DNA of 64,000 nucleotides from Paraplanobispora takensis (GCF_016863195.1 NZ_BOOK01000018.1:103681-167680); one strand, 5' to 3'; positions 40,354 through 48,246 are shown, counted from the stretch's first letter. The notes: generated from the sequence alone by a model not told the origin. Numbers and translations are program-made.

Positions 40354-40956
40354 TCAGGAGGGGGTACGGCGGGGCGGGGCGCCGTCGACGAGGAGGGCGA
40401 CCATCTTCCGGATGTCGTCCTCGGTGATGGGCTGACGCCAGATGACCCCCCGGTAGACCAGCAGGCCGGACATCACGTCGATCAGATAGTCGACGTCGGT
40501 GTCCTCGGGCAGGTCCCCGGCGTCGATGAGACGCTGGAAGACCGCCCGGCCGGTGGCCCGGCGACCCGACATGATCTGCGCCTGGAACGCTTTCTGCCCC
40601 TCGGGGTCGGCGTTCAGGTCGTTGCGCGCCCCGGTGAGGGCGGGGCCGTACCAGGGGTCGGCGAACGGCTCGACGAGGAGGCGGATGTTGGTCGCGAGGT
40701 CGTCGCGCGGGGATCCGGACTCGGGGATCTCCTCGATGCCGATCGGCCGGTAGAGGATCTCGGCGACCAGCTCGGCCTTGCTGGACCACCAGCGGTAGAT
40801 GGTGGTCTTGCCGACCCCGGCGCGGGCCGCCACGCCTTCGATGGTCAGCCGCGGGTATCCGACCTCGGCGAGCAGCTCACGCGCGGCGGCCAGGACCGCG
40901 TCGTGAGCCTGCTCGCTCCGGGGCCGGCCGGGACGCCGGCGTCTGTCGTCCGTCAT
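40354..40956 (-). CDS. TetR/AcrR-family repressor
   Basis: 200 residues. The N-terminal helix-turn-helix is canonical (AVLAAARELLAEVGYPRLTI, VAARAGVGKTTIYRWWSSKA). The C-terminal domain (PFADPWYGPALTGARNDLNA to YLIDVMSGLLVYRGVIWRQP) matches the TetR_C_11-type ligand domain. It precedes the MFS and M20 genes on the same strand with 163 bp between, and two short dyads lie in its own promoter. It probably represses the MFS/M20 unit and itself in response to the transported compound. Confidence 0.92.
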   Translation of the reverse strand: MTDDRRRRPGRPRSEQAHDAVLAAARELLAEVGYPRLTIEGVAARAGVGKTTIYRWWSSKAELVAEILYRPIGIEEIPESGSPRDDLATNIRLLVEPFADPWYGPALTGARNDLNADPEGQKAFQAQIMSGRRATGRAVFQRLIDAGDLPEDTDVDYLIDVMSGLLVYRGVIWRQPITEDDIRKMVALLVDGAPPRRTPS

Positions 40957-40983
40957 GCATCCAGAGAATCGGGCATTCCGGGC

Positions 40984-41011
40984 CGTTAATCAATAACGAA
41001 ACGTAGCGTTT
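40984..41011. promoter_or_regulatory. paired dyads in the TetR promoter
   Basis: CGTTA-N5-TAACG (40984-40998) and AAACG-N3-CGTTT (40999-41011) lie side by side in a 54-bp AT-rich spacer, the second touching the stop codon of the EamA gene. Likely autoregulatory operator for the TetR gene starting at 40956. Confidence 0.55.
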
Positions 41012-41955
41012 TACATCTCGTTAACAGAATGTGATTCTGTTGCCTTCCGCTCGTCCAGGGCGAGCAGGACGACGGCGGTGAGCAGGAGTGCGGCGCCGCC
41101 CGCGGTCACCGGAGTGAGCCGCTCGCCGAACAGGAGCACGCCGAGGGCCGCCGCCCCGATCGGCTCCACCAGGGTGATCACCGAGGCGGTGGTGGCCCGC
41201 ACCGCGGCGAGGCCGGTGAAGAACAGCCCGTAGGCGAGAGCCGTCGGGACCGCGCCCAGATACGCGATGAGCGACCAGGACGCGAGCGGTTCACCGGCGG
41301 GGAGCAGGCCCTGGGACAGCGCCAGGGGGAACAGGCAGACGGCGCCGGCCGCGAAGCCGCCCATCGCGGCGGTGTACGGCTCGGCGGGCGCGGCCCGGTT
41401 GAGCAGCGTCACGCCCGCATAGGCCGTCGCCGACAGCAGTGCCCACGCGACACCGGCCGGGGAGAATCCACCCGTGCCGTCGCCGGAGGTCAGCAGGGCC
41501 AGCCCGGCCAGGGCGGCGACGACGCACCCCGTCCCCGCCGTGCCCGGCCGCTCCCGCAGGAGTACGGCGGACCCGGCGAGTACGAGGACGGGCGTCGCGC
41601 CGGTGGTGACCACGGTGGCCATGGCGAGGCCGGACTCGGCGATCGCCGCGAAGTAGGCCGTCTGGCAGACGGCCATCGCCACTCCCGTGATCACGGCCCG
41701 TTCGAGACCGGCCCGTCCGAGACCGGCCCGGCCGGGGCCGGACCGCGGCGCCGGGACGGACCGGCGCCCGCGGAAGAGGACTCGGGTGACCAGCAGGATC
41801 GTGGCCGCTCCGGCGGCGAACCGCCAGAACGAGACGGCGACGGGCCCGACCCCGCCGGCCCGGTCGAGCAGCGCTCCCGCGGCACCACCGGTGCCCCAGG
41901 CGGTCGCCGCGAGGGAGACGTACAGCAGGCCCTGCCGTACGGAGACATGCGTCAT
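41011..41955 (-). CDS. EamA-family drug/metabolite transporter
   Basis: 314 residues, ten predicted helices in two EamA repeats. The first begins LLYVSLAATAWGTGGAAGAL with AVSFWRFAAGAATILLVTRV. The second begins GVAWALLSATAYAGVTLLNR and ends with TASVITLVEPIGAAALGVLL, FGERLTPVTAGGAALLLTAV, the typical EamA ending. The cytoplasmic loop after helix 3 contains three in-frame 15-bp repeats (GPGRA, GLGRA, GLERA). ATG 41955 has GGAGAGAT upstream, and that ribosome site is one strand of an 8-bp stem in a compact three-stem leader, so translation is probably controlled by RNA structure. Substrate unknown; many relatives export amino acids or metabolites. Confidence 0.9.
   Translation of the reverse strand: MTHVSVRQGLLYVSLAATAWGTGGAAGALLDRAGGVGPVAVSFWRFAAGAATILLVTRVLFRGRRSVPAPRSGPGRAGLGRAGLERAVITGVAMAVCQTAYFAAIAESGLAMATVVTTGATPVLVLAGSAVLLRERPGTAGTGCVVAALAGLALLTSGDGTGGFSPAGVAWALLSATAYAGVTLLNRAAPAEPYTAAMGGFAAGAVCLFPLALSQGLLPAGEPLASWSLIAYLGAVPTALAYGLFFTGLAAVRATTASVITLVEPIGAAALGVLLFGERLTPVTAGGAALLLTAVVLLALDERKATESHSVNEM
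41701..41745. repeat. three in-frame 15-bp repeats in the EamA gene
   Basis: Units 41701-41715, 41716-41730 and 41731-41745 share the core CGAGACCGGCCCG (last copy diverged) and encode Gly-Leu-Gly/Glu-Arg-Ala-like pentapeptides in a loop. Confidence 0.75.
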
Positions 41956-41959
41956 GGAG

Positions 41960-42070
41960 ATCTCTCCGGAAGAAGTGGTCGTCAACGGCCGCACGTATGC
42001 GGGCAGCGACCACCCACCGGGTCACCCCGACCCGGTCACACAGGAGAGATCCCGCCCGCTATCGGGCGGG
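41960..42070 (-). promoter_or_regulatory. candidate cis-regulatory RNA (three-way junction) hiding the EamA ribosome site
   Basis: Read on the minus strand. P1: AUCUCUCC (42050-42043) with GGAGAGAU (41967-41960), 8 bp, the 3' strand being the Shine-Dalgarno of the EamA gene. P2: ACCGGGUC (42036-42029) with GACCCGGU (42023-42016), 8 bp, 5-base loop. P3: GUGGUCG (42013-42007) with CGACCAC (41981-41975), 7 bp, enclosing a further 5-bp stem CCGCA/UGCGG (42002-41998 with 41993-41989). Joining segments are UGUGUG, GG and UUCUUCC. A separate hairpin CCCGCCCG/CGGGCGGG (42070-42051) precedes it. All stems are perfect. It does not match a riboswitch class I know. Confidence 0.6.
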
Positions 42071-42215
42071 CGGCGGGGAGACGATCGGAGCGATGAGGAA
42101 CGTCGGCACCCGCCCACCGTAACGACCCGGAGACCCCCGGCTCCACCCGATATCCGGGCATATCCGGCCTCGGCGGATCTGCGCCTTGTTCATGCTCTGT
42201 GCCAGAGTGACCGGC

Positions 42216-43133
42216 ATGTTGGCAATCACCGTAGGGATGGAGGACGGCCGCCGGTACGTCCGGGCGGAGGCGGGGAAACTCGCCGAACTGGTCGGGCGGC
42301 TGGGCGGCCGGGACAACAGGTTCCTGGTCGTCCAGCAGATTCCCGACCTCCCCGACGTCTTCATCCAGGTATGGCACGAGGACGAAGGCGAGTACACGCT
42401 GGAGCACCGCGACGGAGCACCCGACCGGCATTTCCAGACGGACCTCGACGGGCCTGAGCCGGTGGTCGCGGCCATGATCCGCTGGGCGCGGCAGGAGGAC
42501 GGATGGGATTCCGGACTGGACTGGACCCCGCTGGACCTGGGCCTCCCCGAGTCTCCGCCCCCTCTCGAACTCGACGAGGACGACCGCAAGGCGCTCGACG
42601 CGCGCATCCGTGAAGTGATCGTGGGCGGTTACGCGACGCGGAAGCAACTGGCCGAGATCGCGGAGGAGTTCCTCGTGTCGGAGGATCGCCGCCCGGTCTC
42701 CTCCGCACAGGCACGCCGGCTGGTGGACCGGATGTGGCTGGAGCGCGTCGAGGAGCAGGCCCACTGGGAGGGGGAGACGGACCCGGAACGGCTCAGCCGG
42801 GCCTTCGCCGCCCTGGAGGCCTCGGGGATCACGGCGAGGGAGGACTTCACCTGCTGCCGCACGTGCGGTCAGGCGGAGATCGGAGGAGCAGGCGCACCGG
42901 ATGCCCGCGGCTATGTGTACTTCCACAGCCAGTGCACGGACTCGGCCGCGGCCGGACACGGGCTGACACTCCTGTACGGCGGGTTCGACGGCTCACCGGG
43001 CACGACGGCGTCCATCGGCCGCGAGGTCGTGGCCGCCGTCGAGGAGACCGGCCTCTCGGTGGAGTGGAACGGCGATCCTGGGCGGGCCATCGCCGTCACC
43101 CCTCTCGACTGGCGCAAACGCCTCGTCGGCTGA
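42216..43133 (+). CDS. DUF6891-family protein
   Basis: About 305 residues. The N-terminal 90 residues (GKLAELVGRLGGRDNRFLVV, FIQVWHEDEGEYTLEHRDGA) form a small domain. The rest matches the DUF6891 pattern: ARRLVDRMWLERVEEQAHWE, ERLSRAFAALEASGITARED, FTCCRTCGQAEIG with three cysteines, and GYVYFHSQCTDSAAAGHGLT. The cysteines with the later His/Cys could bind a metal, but this is inference. ATG 42216 is chosen because the protein then starts directly with a beta strand; 42186 is an alternative. Function unknown. Divergent from the EamA gene. Confidence 0.8.
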   Translation: MLAITVGMEDGRRYVRAEAGKLAELVGRLGGRDNRFLVVQQIPDLPDVFIQVWHEDEGEYTLEHRDGAPDRHFQTDLDGPEPVVAAMIRWARQEDGWDSGLDWTPLDLGLPESPPPLELDEDDRKALDARIREVIVGGYATRKQLAEIAEEFLVSEDRRPVSSAQARRLVDRMWLERVEEQAHWEGETDPERLSRAFAALEASGITAREDFTCCRTCGQAEIGGAGAPDARGYVYFHSQCTDSAAAGHGLTLLYGGFDGSPGTTASIGREVVAAVEETGLSVEWNGDPGRAIAVTPLDWRKRLVG

Positions 43134-43190
43134 GGAGGCGAACCCGGCGGTTCTGCTGCGCGTGTGCCGGCCGTACCGCCGTCGCGGTTG

Positions 43191-43835
43191 CTACGGGGTG
43201 CCGCCGTACCACTGCCATTCCGTGCGCCGGGGCAGCCCGGGGAGCGGGATGCGGCCCGTGCACCAGAGCAGGGCGGCGGACGGGGCGTGCCCGGGCGGGG
43301 CGTCCGGGAAGAGGCGGGCGAGGACCGCGGCGGCGGGCCCGTCGGGCGGTGTCCAGGACAGGCCGAGGGCGCGGGTGATGTCGTAGGTGTGGACGGCCAG
43401 CTCGACGATGCCCATCGCGGCGAAGCCCGCGGCGTCGGAGTGGCCCCAGGGATGCCAGGCGCGCACGTCCCCGGGGGTGACCCGGACCGTGGTGCCGAGC
43501 AGGGAGGCGGCGATGCCGAGCCCTTCCAGGCAGGCGGGGACGGAGGCCTCGGGGTCGATGGAGGCGAAGAGGGTGATGTAGCGGTCCCGGGGCCGGGCGG
43601 TGAGCAGACCGGCGTAGCCGACCAGGCCCAGGGCGATGTGGTCGAGGGTCTGGCGGCAGGTCCAGTCGAGGTCGCCGGCCCGGCGCGACCAGTCCTCGTC
43701 GGCGCCCTTGAGGAGAACGGCCAGGCACTCCTCGGCGACGGCCGCCACCAGGTCCGGCCATGGTGCGGAGGCGGCGGGTGCCGGGTCCACCGGGTCCGGT
43801 CCGACGGCGGTCACGGCCGGATGCTCAGCGGTCAT
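43191..43835 (-). CDS. maleylpyruvate isomerase N-terminal-domain (DinB-like) protein
   Basis: 214 residues. The helical core has WPDLVAAVAEECLAVLLKGA, LDWTCRQTLDHIALGLVGYA with the signature His, and GFAAMGIVELAVHTYDITRA with the second His set, followed by LSWTPPDGPAAAVLARLFPD. This is the mycothiol-dependent MDMPI_N/DinB fold. GGAG with 6-base spacing supports ATG 43835. Substrate unknown. Convergent with the DUF6891 gene and divergent from the GlxA-type regulator. Confidence 0.85.
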   Translation of the reverse strand: MTAEHPAVTAVGPDPVDPAPAASAPWPDLVAAVAEECLAVLLKGADEDWSRRAGDLDWTCRQTLDHIALGLVGYAGLLTARPRDRYITLFASIDPEASVPACLEGLGIAASLLGTTVRVTPGDVRAWHPWGHSDAAGFAAMGIVELAVHTYDITRALGLSWTPPDGPAAAVLARLFPDAPPGHAPSAALLWCTGRIPLPGLPRRTEWQWYGGTP

Positions 43836-43967
43836 CCATGACTCCTTCTCTGTCTCTGTTCGCCTGCGGCGGTCGATCACGGGGGACCACGCTCTCAGCG
43901 GGCCGGGGCCGGGGAACAGTGACGGGGATGACGGGTGTCACCAAATTCCTGCCATAGGGTTCGGGCC

Positions 43968-44975
43968 ATGAGCGCCGGTTCCGTCGCCGTGGTCGTGCCC
44001 GAGGACATCGAGGTCCCCTCCTGGGACCTGTACGAGGTGAGCATCCCCTGCACCGTCTTCGGCCAGCCGCATCCCGACCTCGCCGATCCCTGGTACGACC
44101 TGCGGTTGTGCGGGATGGGGGAGGGCCGGAGCGATCTCTCCGGATCGTGGCTGACGGTGCGGACCGACTACGGGCTCGACGGCCTCGCCGGTGCGGACAC
44201 GGTCATCGTGCCCTCGGTGCCCGACGCCTGCGTCGAGGACGGCGCGCCCGTGCCGCCCGCGCTGGTGGCGGCTCTGCGCCGGGCCCACGCCGACGGCGCC
44301 AGGATCGTCTCGCTGTGCACCGGCGCCTTCGCGCTCGCCGAGGCGGGGCTGCTCGACGGGCGCCGCGCCACCGCCCACTGGATGCACACCGCCCAGTTGG
44401 CCGAGCGCTATCCGAAGGTGCGGGTCGACGACTCGGTGCTGTACGTGGACGAGGGCGACGTGCTCACCAGCGCGGGGCTGACCGCGGGACTCGATCTCTG
44501 CCTCCACCTGGTACGGCGCGACCTCGGCGCGCACATCGCCAACCAGCTGGCCCGCCGGATGGTGGTGCCCGCCCACCGGCCCGGCGGCCAGGCGCAGTTC
44601 ATCGAGCTGTCCGTGCCCGCGACCGACGACGAGGGCCTGGCCCCCGTCCTGGAGTGGGCGGGCGCGCACCTGGACGAGCCGCTCACGGTCGAGGAGCTGG
44701 CGCGGCGGGCGGCGATGAGCTCCCGGACGTTCTACCGGCGGCTGCGGGCATCCACCGGGATGACGCCGCTGCAGTGGCTGCTCAACCAGCGCCTGGCAAG
44801 CGCCCGGAGCCTGCTCGAATCGACGGACCTGCCGATCACCAAGATCGGCGAACTGAGCGGGCTCGGTACGGCCAACAACCTCCGCCACCACTTCCTCAAG
44901 CAGCTGGGAGTGTCCCCGGGCGACTACCGGCGGGCCTTCCCCGCCCGGCACCGGCCCGATTCCGGCCGGGGATGA
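43968..44975 (+). CDS. GlxA-family regulator: DJ-1/PfpI domain plus AraC-type HTH
   Basis: 335 residues. Residues about 5-190 are a DJ-1/PfpI-like amidotransferase fold (VAVVVPEDIEVPSWDLYEVS, ADTVIVPSVPD, RIVSLCTGAFALAEAGLLDG with the elbow Cys, RATAHWMHTAQLAERYPKVR). Residues about 220-325 hold two AraC helix-turn-helices (TVEELARRAAMSSRTFYRRL, ASTGMTPLQWLLNQRLASAR, ITKIGELSGLGTANNLRHHF). The ATG at 43968 is close behind a CATAGG-like -10 element, suggesting a near-leaderless mRNA. Targets are unknown; the DMT transporter just downstream is one candidate. Confidence 0.92.
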   Translation: MSAGSVAVVVPEDIEVPSWDLYEVSIPCTVFGQPHPDLADPWYDLRLCGMGEGRSDLSGSWLTVRTDYGLDGLAGADTVIVPSVPDACVEDGAPVPPALVAALRRAHADGARIVSLCTGAFALAEAGLLDGRRATAHWMHTAQLAERYPKVRVDDSVLYVDEGDVLTSAGLTAGLDLCLHLVRRDLGAHIANQLARRMVVPAHRPGGQAQFIELSVPATDDEGLAPVLEWAGAHLDEPLTVEELARRAAMSSRTFYRRLRASTGMTPLQWLLNQRLASARSLLESTDLPITKIGELSGLGTANNLRHHFLKQLGVSPGDYRRAFPARHRPDSGRG

Positions 44976-44997
44976 GGGTGGTCACATGCGGTCATAG

Positions 44998-45240
44998 CGG
45001 GTCTCGCCGAGACAGTGGACGACGCGACCGGAGCCGGTCTCGGCAAACGTGATATCCGTCACATTTGCGACAGTGGTGGCCCGGCAGGCACGTGGAATGC
45101 CACGTGGAGAGCGATCTCCGCCGGGAGAGGGAGATCGTCGAAGGCGGGACGCGGCCATCAGTTCACATGGGCCCCTAAGCTGGATGGATGACCCGAGTCT
45201 CGCCCATCCCCACGTGCGCGCCCTCCTCCGGAGGGCGGCG
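44998..45240 (+). promoter_or_regulatory. multi-hairpin leader upstream of the DMT transporter
   Basis: Consecutive perfect stems: GCCGAGAC/GTCTCGGC (45006-45013 with 45037-45044; competing GACCGG/CCGGTC at 45026-45039), CACGTGG/CCACGTG (45089-45106), CGATCTCC/GGAGATCG (45112-45119 with 45130-45137), GGATGG/CCATCC (45182-45187 with 45204-45209), and CGCCCTCC/GGAGGGCG (45219-45226 with 45230-45237). The last contains the ribosome site three bases before the ATG. Some may be operators instead. No gene is seen here. Confidence 0.45.
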
Positions 45241-46101
45241 ATGACCTGGGTCGGCATAACGATCGCTCTCGTCGGTGCGCTCGGCTACGCCCTGGGTGCG
45301 GCGCTCCAGCAGTTCGAGGCCGTCAGCGAGGGCGCCTCGCTCAAGCTGATGCGGCGGCCCCGGTGGTGGATCGGCGGGGTCATCGGCTTCACCGGGGCCT
45401 CCCTGCACGCGGTGGCCCTGAGTTTCGCCCCGCTGGTGGCGGTGCAGCCGATCAGCGTGGCGACGCTGGTGTTCGCGGTGCCGCTCGCGGCGATGCTGCA
45501 CGGCAGGAAGCCGCACCGGGCGGAGATCATCGGGTCGGTCGCGGTGGCGGTCGGGCTGCTCGGCCTGCTGCTGCTGGTCCCCCAGCACGCCGTGGCGCCG
45601 CACATGACGGGCCGGGAGGCGTTCGGCTTCCTCGGCGCCGTCGGGCTGGTCGTGCTGCTGGCCCACCTGGCGGGGCGCAGGGCGCAGGGCCCGGTCAAGG
45701 CGCTGCTGCTGTCGGTCGGCGCGGGTGCGGTGACGGCCAGCGTGTCCACGTTCGTCCGGGTGGTGGGCGGCAACTTCGGCGGTGACTGGGCCAAGCTGCT
45801 CAGCTGGTTCACCGTGGCCGTCCCCGTCCTGCTGATCTGCGCCGTCGTGCTGCTGCAGAAGTCCTACGAGGTGGGCTACTTCGGCATCGCCTACGCCGGA
45901 GTCCAGGTGGTCGACCCGATCACCTCCATCCTCGCCGGCGCCCTGCTGCTCGACGAGGCTCTCCCGACCGGATGGTCGAACGTGCTCCCCGCCCTCCTCG
46001 CGGGCGCCCTCATGATCTGGGGAACCATGACCCTCGGGCGGCTGGCCCCCGACCACAAGACCCCCGGCACGCTTCCCGAGCCCGTCCCGATCACCCGCTG
46101 A
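45241..46101 (+). CDS. DMT-superfamily transporter (NIPA/EamA-like)
   Basis: 286 residues with nine or ten helices. It opens ITIALVGALGYALGAALQQF, then GVIGFTGASLHAVALSFAPL, VAVQPISVATLVFAVPLAAM and EIIGSVAVAVGLLGLLLLVP. The second half ends YFGIAYAGVQVVDPITSILA, GALLLDEALPTGWSNVLPAL. This resembles DMT members near the NIPA magnesium-transporter branch, but ion selectivity cannot be read. ATG 45241 is preceded by GGAGGGCGG; earlier in-frame ATGs lie inside the hairpin-rich leader and lack such a site. The ribosome site is within a perfect 8-bp stem. Confidence 0.87.
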   Translation: MTWVGITIALVGALGYALGAALQQFEAVSEGASLKLMRRPRWWIGGVIGFTGASLHAVALSFAPLVAVQPISVATLVFAVPLAAMLHGRKPHRAEIIGSVAVAVGLLGLLLLVPQHAVAPHMTGREAFGFLGAVGLVVLLAHLAGRRAQGPVKALLLSVGAGAVTASVSTFVRVVGGNFGGDWAKLLSWFTVAVPVLLICAVVLLQKSYEVGYFGIAYAGVQVVDPITSILAGALLLDEALPTGWSNVLPALLAGALMIWGTMTLGRLAPDHKTPGTLPEPVPITR

Positions 46102-46107
46102 CCGCGG

Positions 46108-47406
46108 TCACGTCGCCGGCGGGCGCCAGCCGAAGATCTCGTCGCCCGCCCCGGCCATCCTCCCCGGCGCGAGCCTGCCGGCCAGGGCCGTCGCGATGTC
46201 GCGCAGCCGTACGGCCAGCGGGTTGCGGATCCTCGTGGCGCGGTTGATCGCGGACGAGCGGGTCACGATCTTCCAGGTCCGCTCCAGGCGGGCGGCGGTG
46301 TAGTCCGGCAGGCGGCTCGCGACATCGCTCGCCGATCCCCCGCCCGGGCCCGCCACGTAGGCGAGGACCACCGCGTCCTCTATCGCCTGGCAGGCGCCCT
46401 GGCCGAGGTTGGGCGTCATGGCGTGCGCCGCGTCGCCCAGCAGGGCCACCCGGCCGCGGTGCATCGCGGGCAGCGGGGCCGCCAGGTGGTAGACGTCGTT
46501 GCGCAGGACGTTCTCGGGTGAGGCCGCGGCGAGCAGCGCCGGGATCGGGTCGTGCCACGTGCCGAACAGGCGCCGCAGCTCGGCCAGCTGGTCGCCGCCC
46601 CCGCCGCCCGCCGGGACCACGTCGGTGGCGTAGCAGTAGGTCGTGCCCCCGGCCAGCGGCATGATCCCGAAGACCCCGCCGGCGCCCCAGCTCTCGGAGG
46701 CCTGACCGGGGACGCCCGCGGCGGGGACGAGCACCCGCCAGCTCGTGGTCCCCGAGTAGACGGGGCCGGGGTGCTCGGGGAACAGCGCTTTCCTGACGGG
46801 GGAGTGGATGCCGTCGGCGGCCACCACCAGGTCGGCCTCGATCTGGGTCGCGGTCCCGCTCCGGTCCGCCGGTACGGCCTCGGCCGCGGTCCCGCTCCGG
46901 TCCGCCGGTACGGCCTCGCTCCGGTCAACCGGTACGGCCCGCCGGCCGGGGCTCCCCCCGGCGTCCGTGGCGCCGGCCCCCTCGGGGCCGGTGGTGGCGG
47001 TGACCCGGCCGGTGTCCGGGTCCACGGCCGTCACCGTGGTGTTCAGCCGGACCGTGCCGGGGGCCAGCCGTGCGACGAGGGCGTCGACCAGCTGGGCGCG
47101 GCGGAGCAGGACCACCGAGTCGCCGTACTGGGCGGAGACGGCTTCGGTGCTGGTGCGCACCAGCCACCGGCCGCTCGCGCTCCGCACGCCGCCGTCGCCC
47201 TGGACGGCCGAGAGCTTGCGGATCTCGTCGCCGGCGTCGATCGTGTCCAGCGCCTTGAGCGCGTTGGCCGCGACGGCCAGCCCGGAGCCGACCGGCTCCA
47301 GCGACGCCGCCCGCTCCAGCAGCGTGACGTCCCAGCCGCGCCGCTGCAGCGCCACCGCCGCGGTCAGCCCGCCGATCCCCGCCCCGATCACCACTGCGTG
47401 TGCCAT
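46108..47406 (-). CDS. FAD-dependent aromatic-type monooxygenase
   Basis: 432 residues of the PHBH-fold group A flavoprotein monooxygenases. The N-terminal dinucleotide motif is VVIGAGIGGLTAAVALQRRG. The DG motif is VVAADGIHSPVRKALFPEH, and the second FAD motif is VALLGDAAHAMTPNLGQGAC. Residues about 155-190 carry a repeat insert, AVPADRSGTA twice, from a 36-bp-period tandem duplication. ATG 47406 has AGGAG at 6-base spacing, whereas the ATG two codons earlier is too close to it. Divergent from a TetR gene with three operators between, so its substrate or product is probably the TetR ligand. Confidence 0.92.
   Translation of the reverse strand: MAHAVVIGAGIGGLTAAVALQRRGWDVTLLERAASLEPVGSGLAVAANALKALDTIDAGDEIRKLSAVQGDGGVRSASGRWLVRTSTEAVSAQYGDSVVLLRRAQLVDALVARLAPGTVRLNTTVTAVDPDTGRVTATTGPEGAGATDAGGSPGRRAVPVDRSEAVPADRSGTAAEAVPADRSGTATQIEADLVVAADGIHSPVRKALFPEHPGPVYSGTTSWRVLVPAAGVPGQASESWGAGGVFGIMPLAGGTTYCYATDVVPAGGGGGDQLAELRRLFGTWHDPIPALLAAASPENVLRNDVYHLAAPLPAMHRGRVALLGDAAHAMTPNLGQGACQAIEDAVVLAYVAGPGGGSASDVASRLPDYTAARLERTWKIVTRSSAINRATRIRNPLAVRLRDIATALAGRLAPGRMAGAGDEIFGWRPPAT
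46851..46939. repeat. 36-bp-period in-frame repeat in the monooxygenase gene
   Basis: A 32-base unit at 46851-46882 recurs identically at 46887-46918, followed by a partial third copy (46919-46939). It encodes Val-Pro-Ala-Asp-Arg-Ser-Gly-Thr-Ala repeats on the minus strand. Confidence 0.9.
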
Positions 47407-47418
47407 GACCATCTCCTC

Positions 47419-47470
47419 ACTACGGATGTAGTGAACAGTACTACTCCTGTAGTTAAACTACAAATGTAGT
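47419..47470. promoter_or_regulatory. three ACTAC-N4-GTAGT operators between monooxygenase and TetR
   Basis: ACTAC-GGAT-GTAGT (47419-47432), ACTAC-TCCT-GTAGT (47440-47453) and ACTAC-AAAT-GTAGT (47457-47470). All arms are perfect while the centres differ; start-to-start spacings are 21 and 17 bases. They fill the 72-bp divergent spacer. Almost certainly the binding sites of the adjacent TetR protein. Confidence 0.85.
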
Positions 47471-47478
47471 ATCGGAGG

Positions 47479-48117
47479 GTGAAGTCCCAACGCGCCGAGC
47501 TGGTCGCCGAAGCCGCCGTCACCCTGCTGGTCGAGCGGGGGATGCGCGGACTGACCCATCGGGCGGTCGACGAGGCGGCGGGCCTGCCGCCCGGCTCGAC
47601 GTCCAACCTGGCGCGCACCCGCTCGGCCCTGCTGGAGCTGACCCTGGCCCGGCTCACCGAGCTGGAGACGCGGCATTTCTCGGCCGTGCTGGAGAGCGGA
47701 GCGGCCAGGGCCGGGAACGGGACGGCCGGGGCCGGGGGCGGGGCGGATCAGGAAGAGGACAGCGGGCTGAAGACCCTCGCGGAGCTGATGGCCCAGGCGC
47801 TGTGGACGCAGCTCACCGCAGGCAGACGCCTGACGGTCGCCCGCTACGAGCTCGCCCTGGAGGCCACCCGCCGCCCCGAGCTGCGGGCGATCTACGACCG
47901 GGCGGGGGTGCGGTTCCGCGAGCCCGCCGTGGCCGCCCTCGCCGCCGCGGGCTCCCGTGATCCGGTACGGCACGGCCGCCAGCTGGTCGCGTTCGGCGAG
48001 GGCCTGATGTTCGACGCCGTGGCCGGCGCCGGGGCGGAGCCGACCCTCGACGACATCCGTCTGGGCGTGCGGGAACTGCTCCGGGGGATGCTGCCGGAGC
48101 CCGGCGCCGAGGTCTGA
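47479..48117 (+). CDS. TetR-family regulator of the divergent monooxygenase
   Basis: 212 residues from a GTG. HTH is LVAEAAVTLLVERGMRGLTH, RAVDEAAGLPPGSTSNLART with the recognition helix variant STSNLART typical of a TetR subgroup. The ligand domain follows (ETRHFSAVLESG, a Gly/Ala-rich linker AGNGTAGAGGGADQEED, then LTVARYELALEATRRPELRA). It is divergent from the FAD monooxygenase, and three identical-pattern palindromes lie eight bases upstream of its start, so autoregulation and monooxygenase repression are expected. Confidence 0.9.
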   Translation: MKSQRAELVAEAAVTLLVERGMRGLTHRAVDEAAGLPPGSTSNLARTRSALLELTLARLTELETRHFSAVLESGAARAGNGTAGAGGGADQEEDSGLKTLAELMAQALWTQLTAGRRLTVARYELALEATRRPELRAIYDRAGVRFREPAVAALAAAGSRDPVRHGRQLVAFGEGLMFDAVAGAGAEPTLDDIRLGVRELLRGMLPEPGAEV

Positions 48118-48246
48118 CCCGGCCGGAGGGCCGGGCGGCCTCAGGCGCCCTCCCGGGAGGCGGCGTCGAGATCCGTTCCCGGCCGAAGGGCCGGGCGGCC
48201 CGGGAGTGCGGCGCCGAGGGCTGACCCCCGGCCGGGCCGTACGGGG
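48118..48246. other. spacer with degenerate duplicated G/C-rich segment
   Basis: The end of the TetR gene and its following bases (GGCGCCGAGGTCTGACC at about 48100) recur in variant form at about 48210 (GGCGCCGAGGGCTGACC), and GGCCGGAGGGCCGGGCGGCC-like text occurs twice. No gene; probably a partial duplication acting as a bidirectional terminator region. Confidence 0.4.

Noticed and set aside
44982..45257. 91-codon minus-strand ORF between the GlxA regulator and the DMT gene
   Set aside because: No ribosome site or family; the region is better explained by hairpins and operator-like repeats of the DMT leader.
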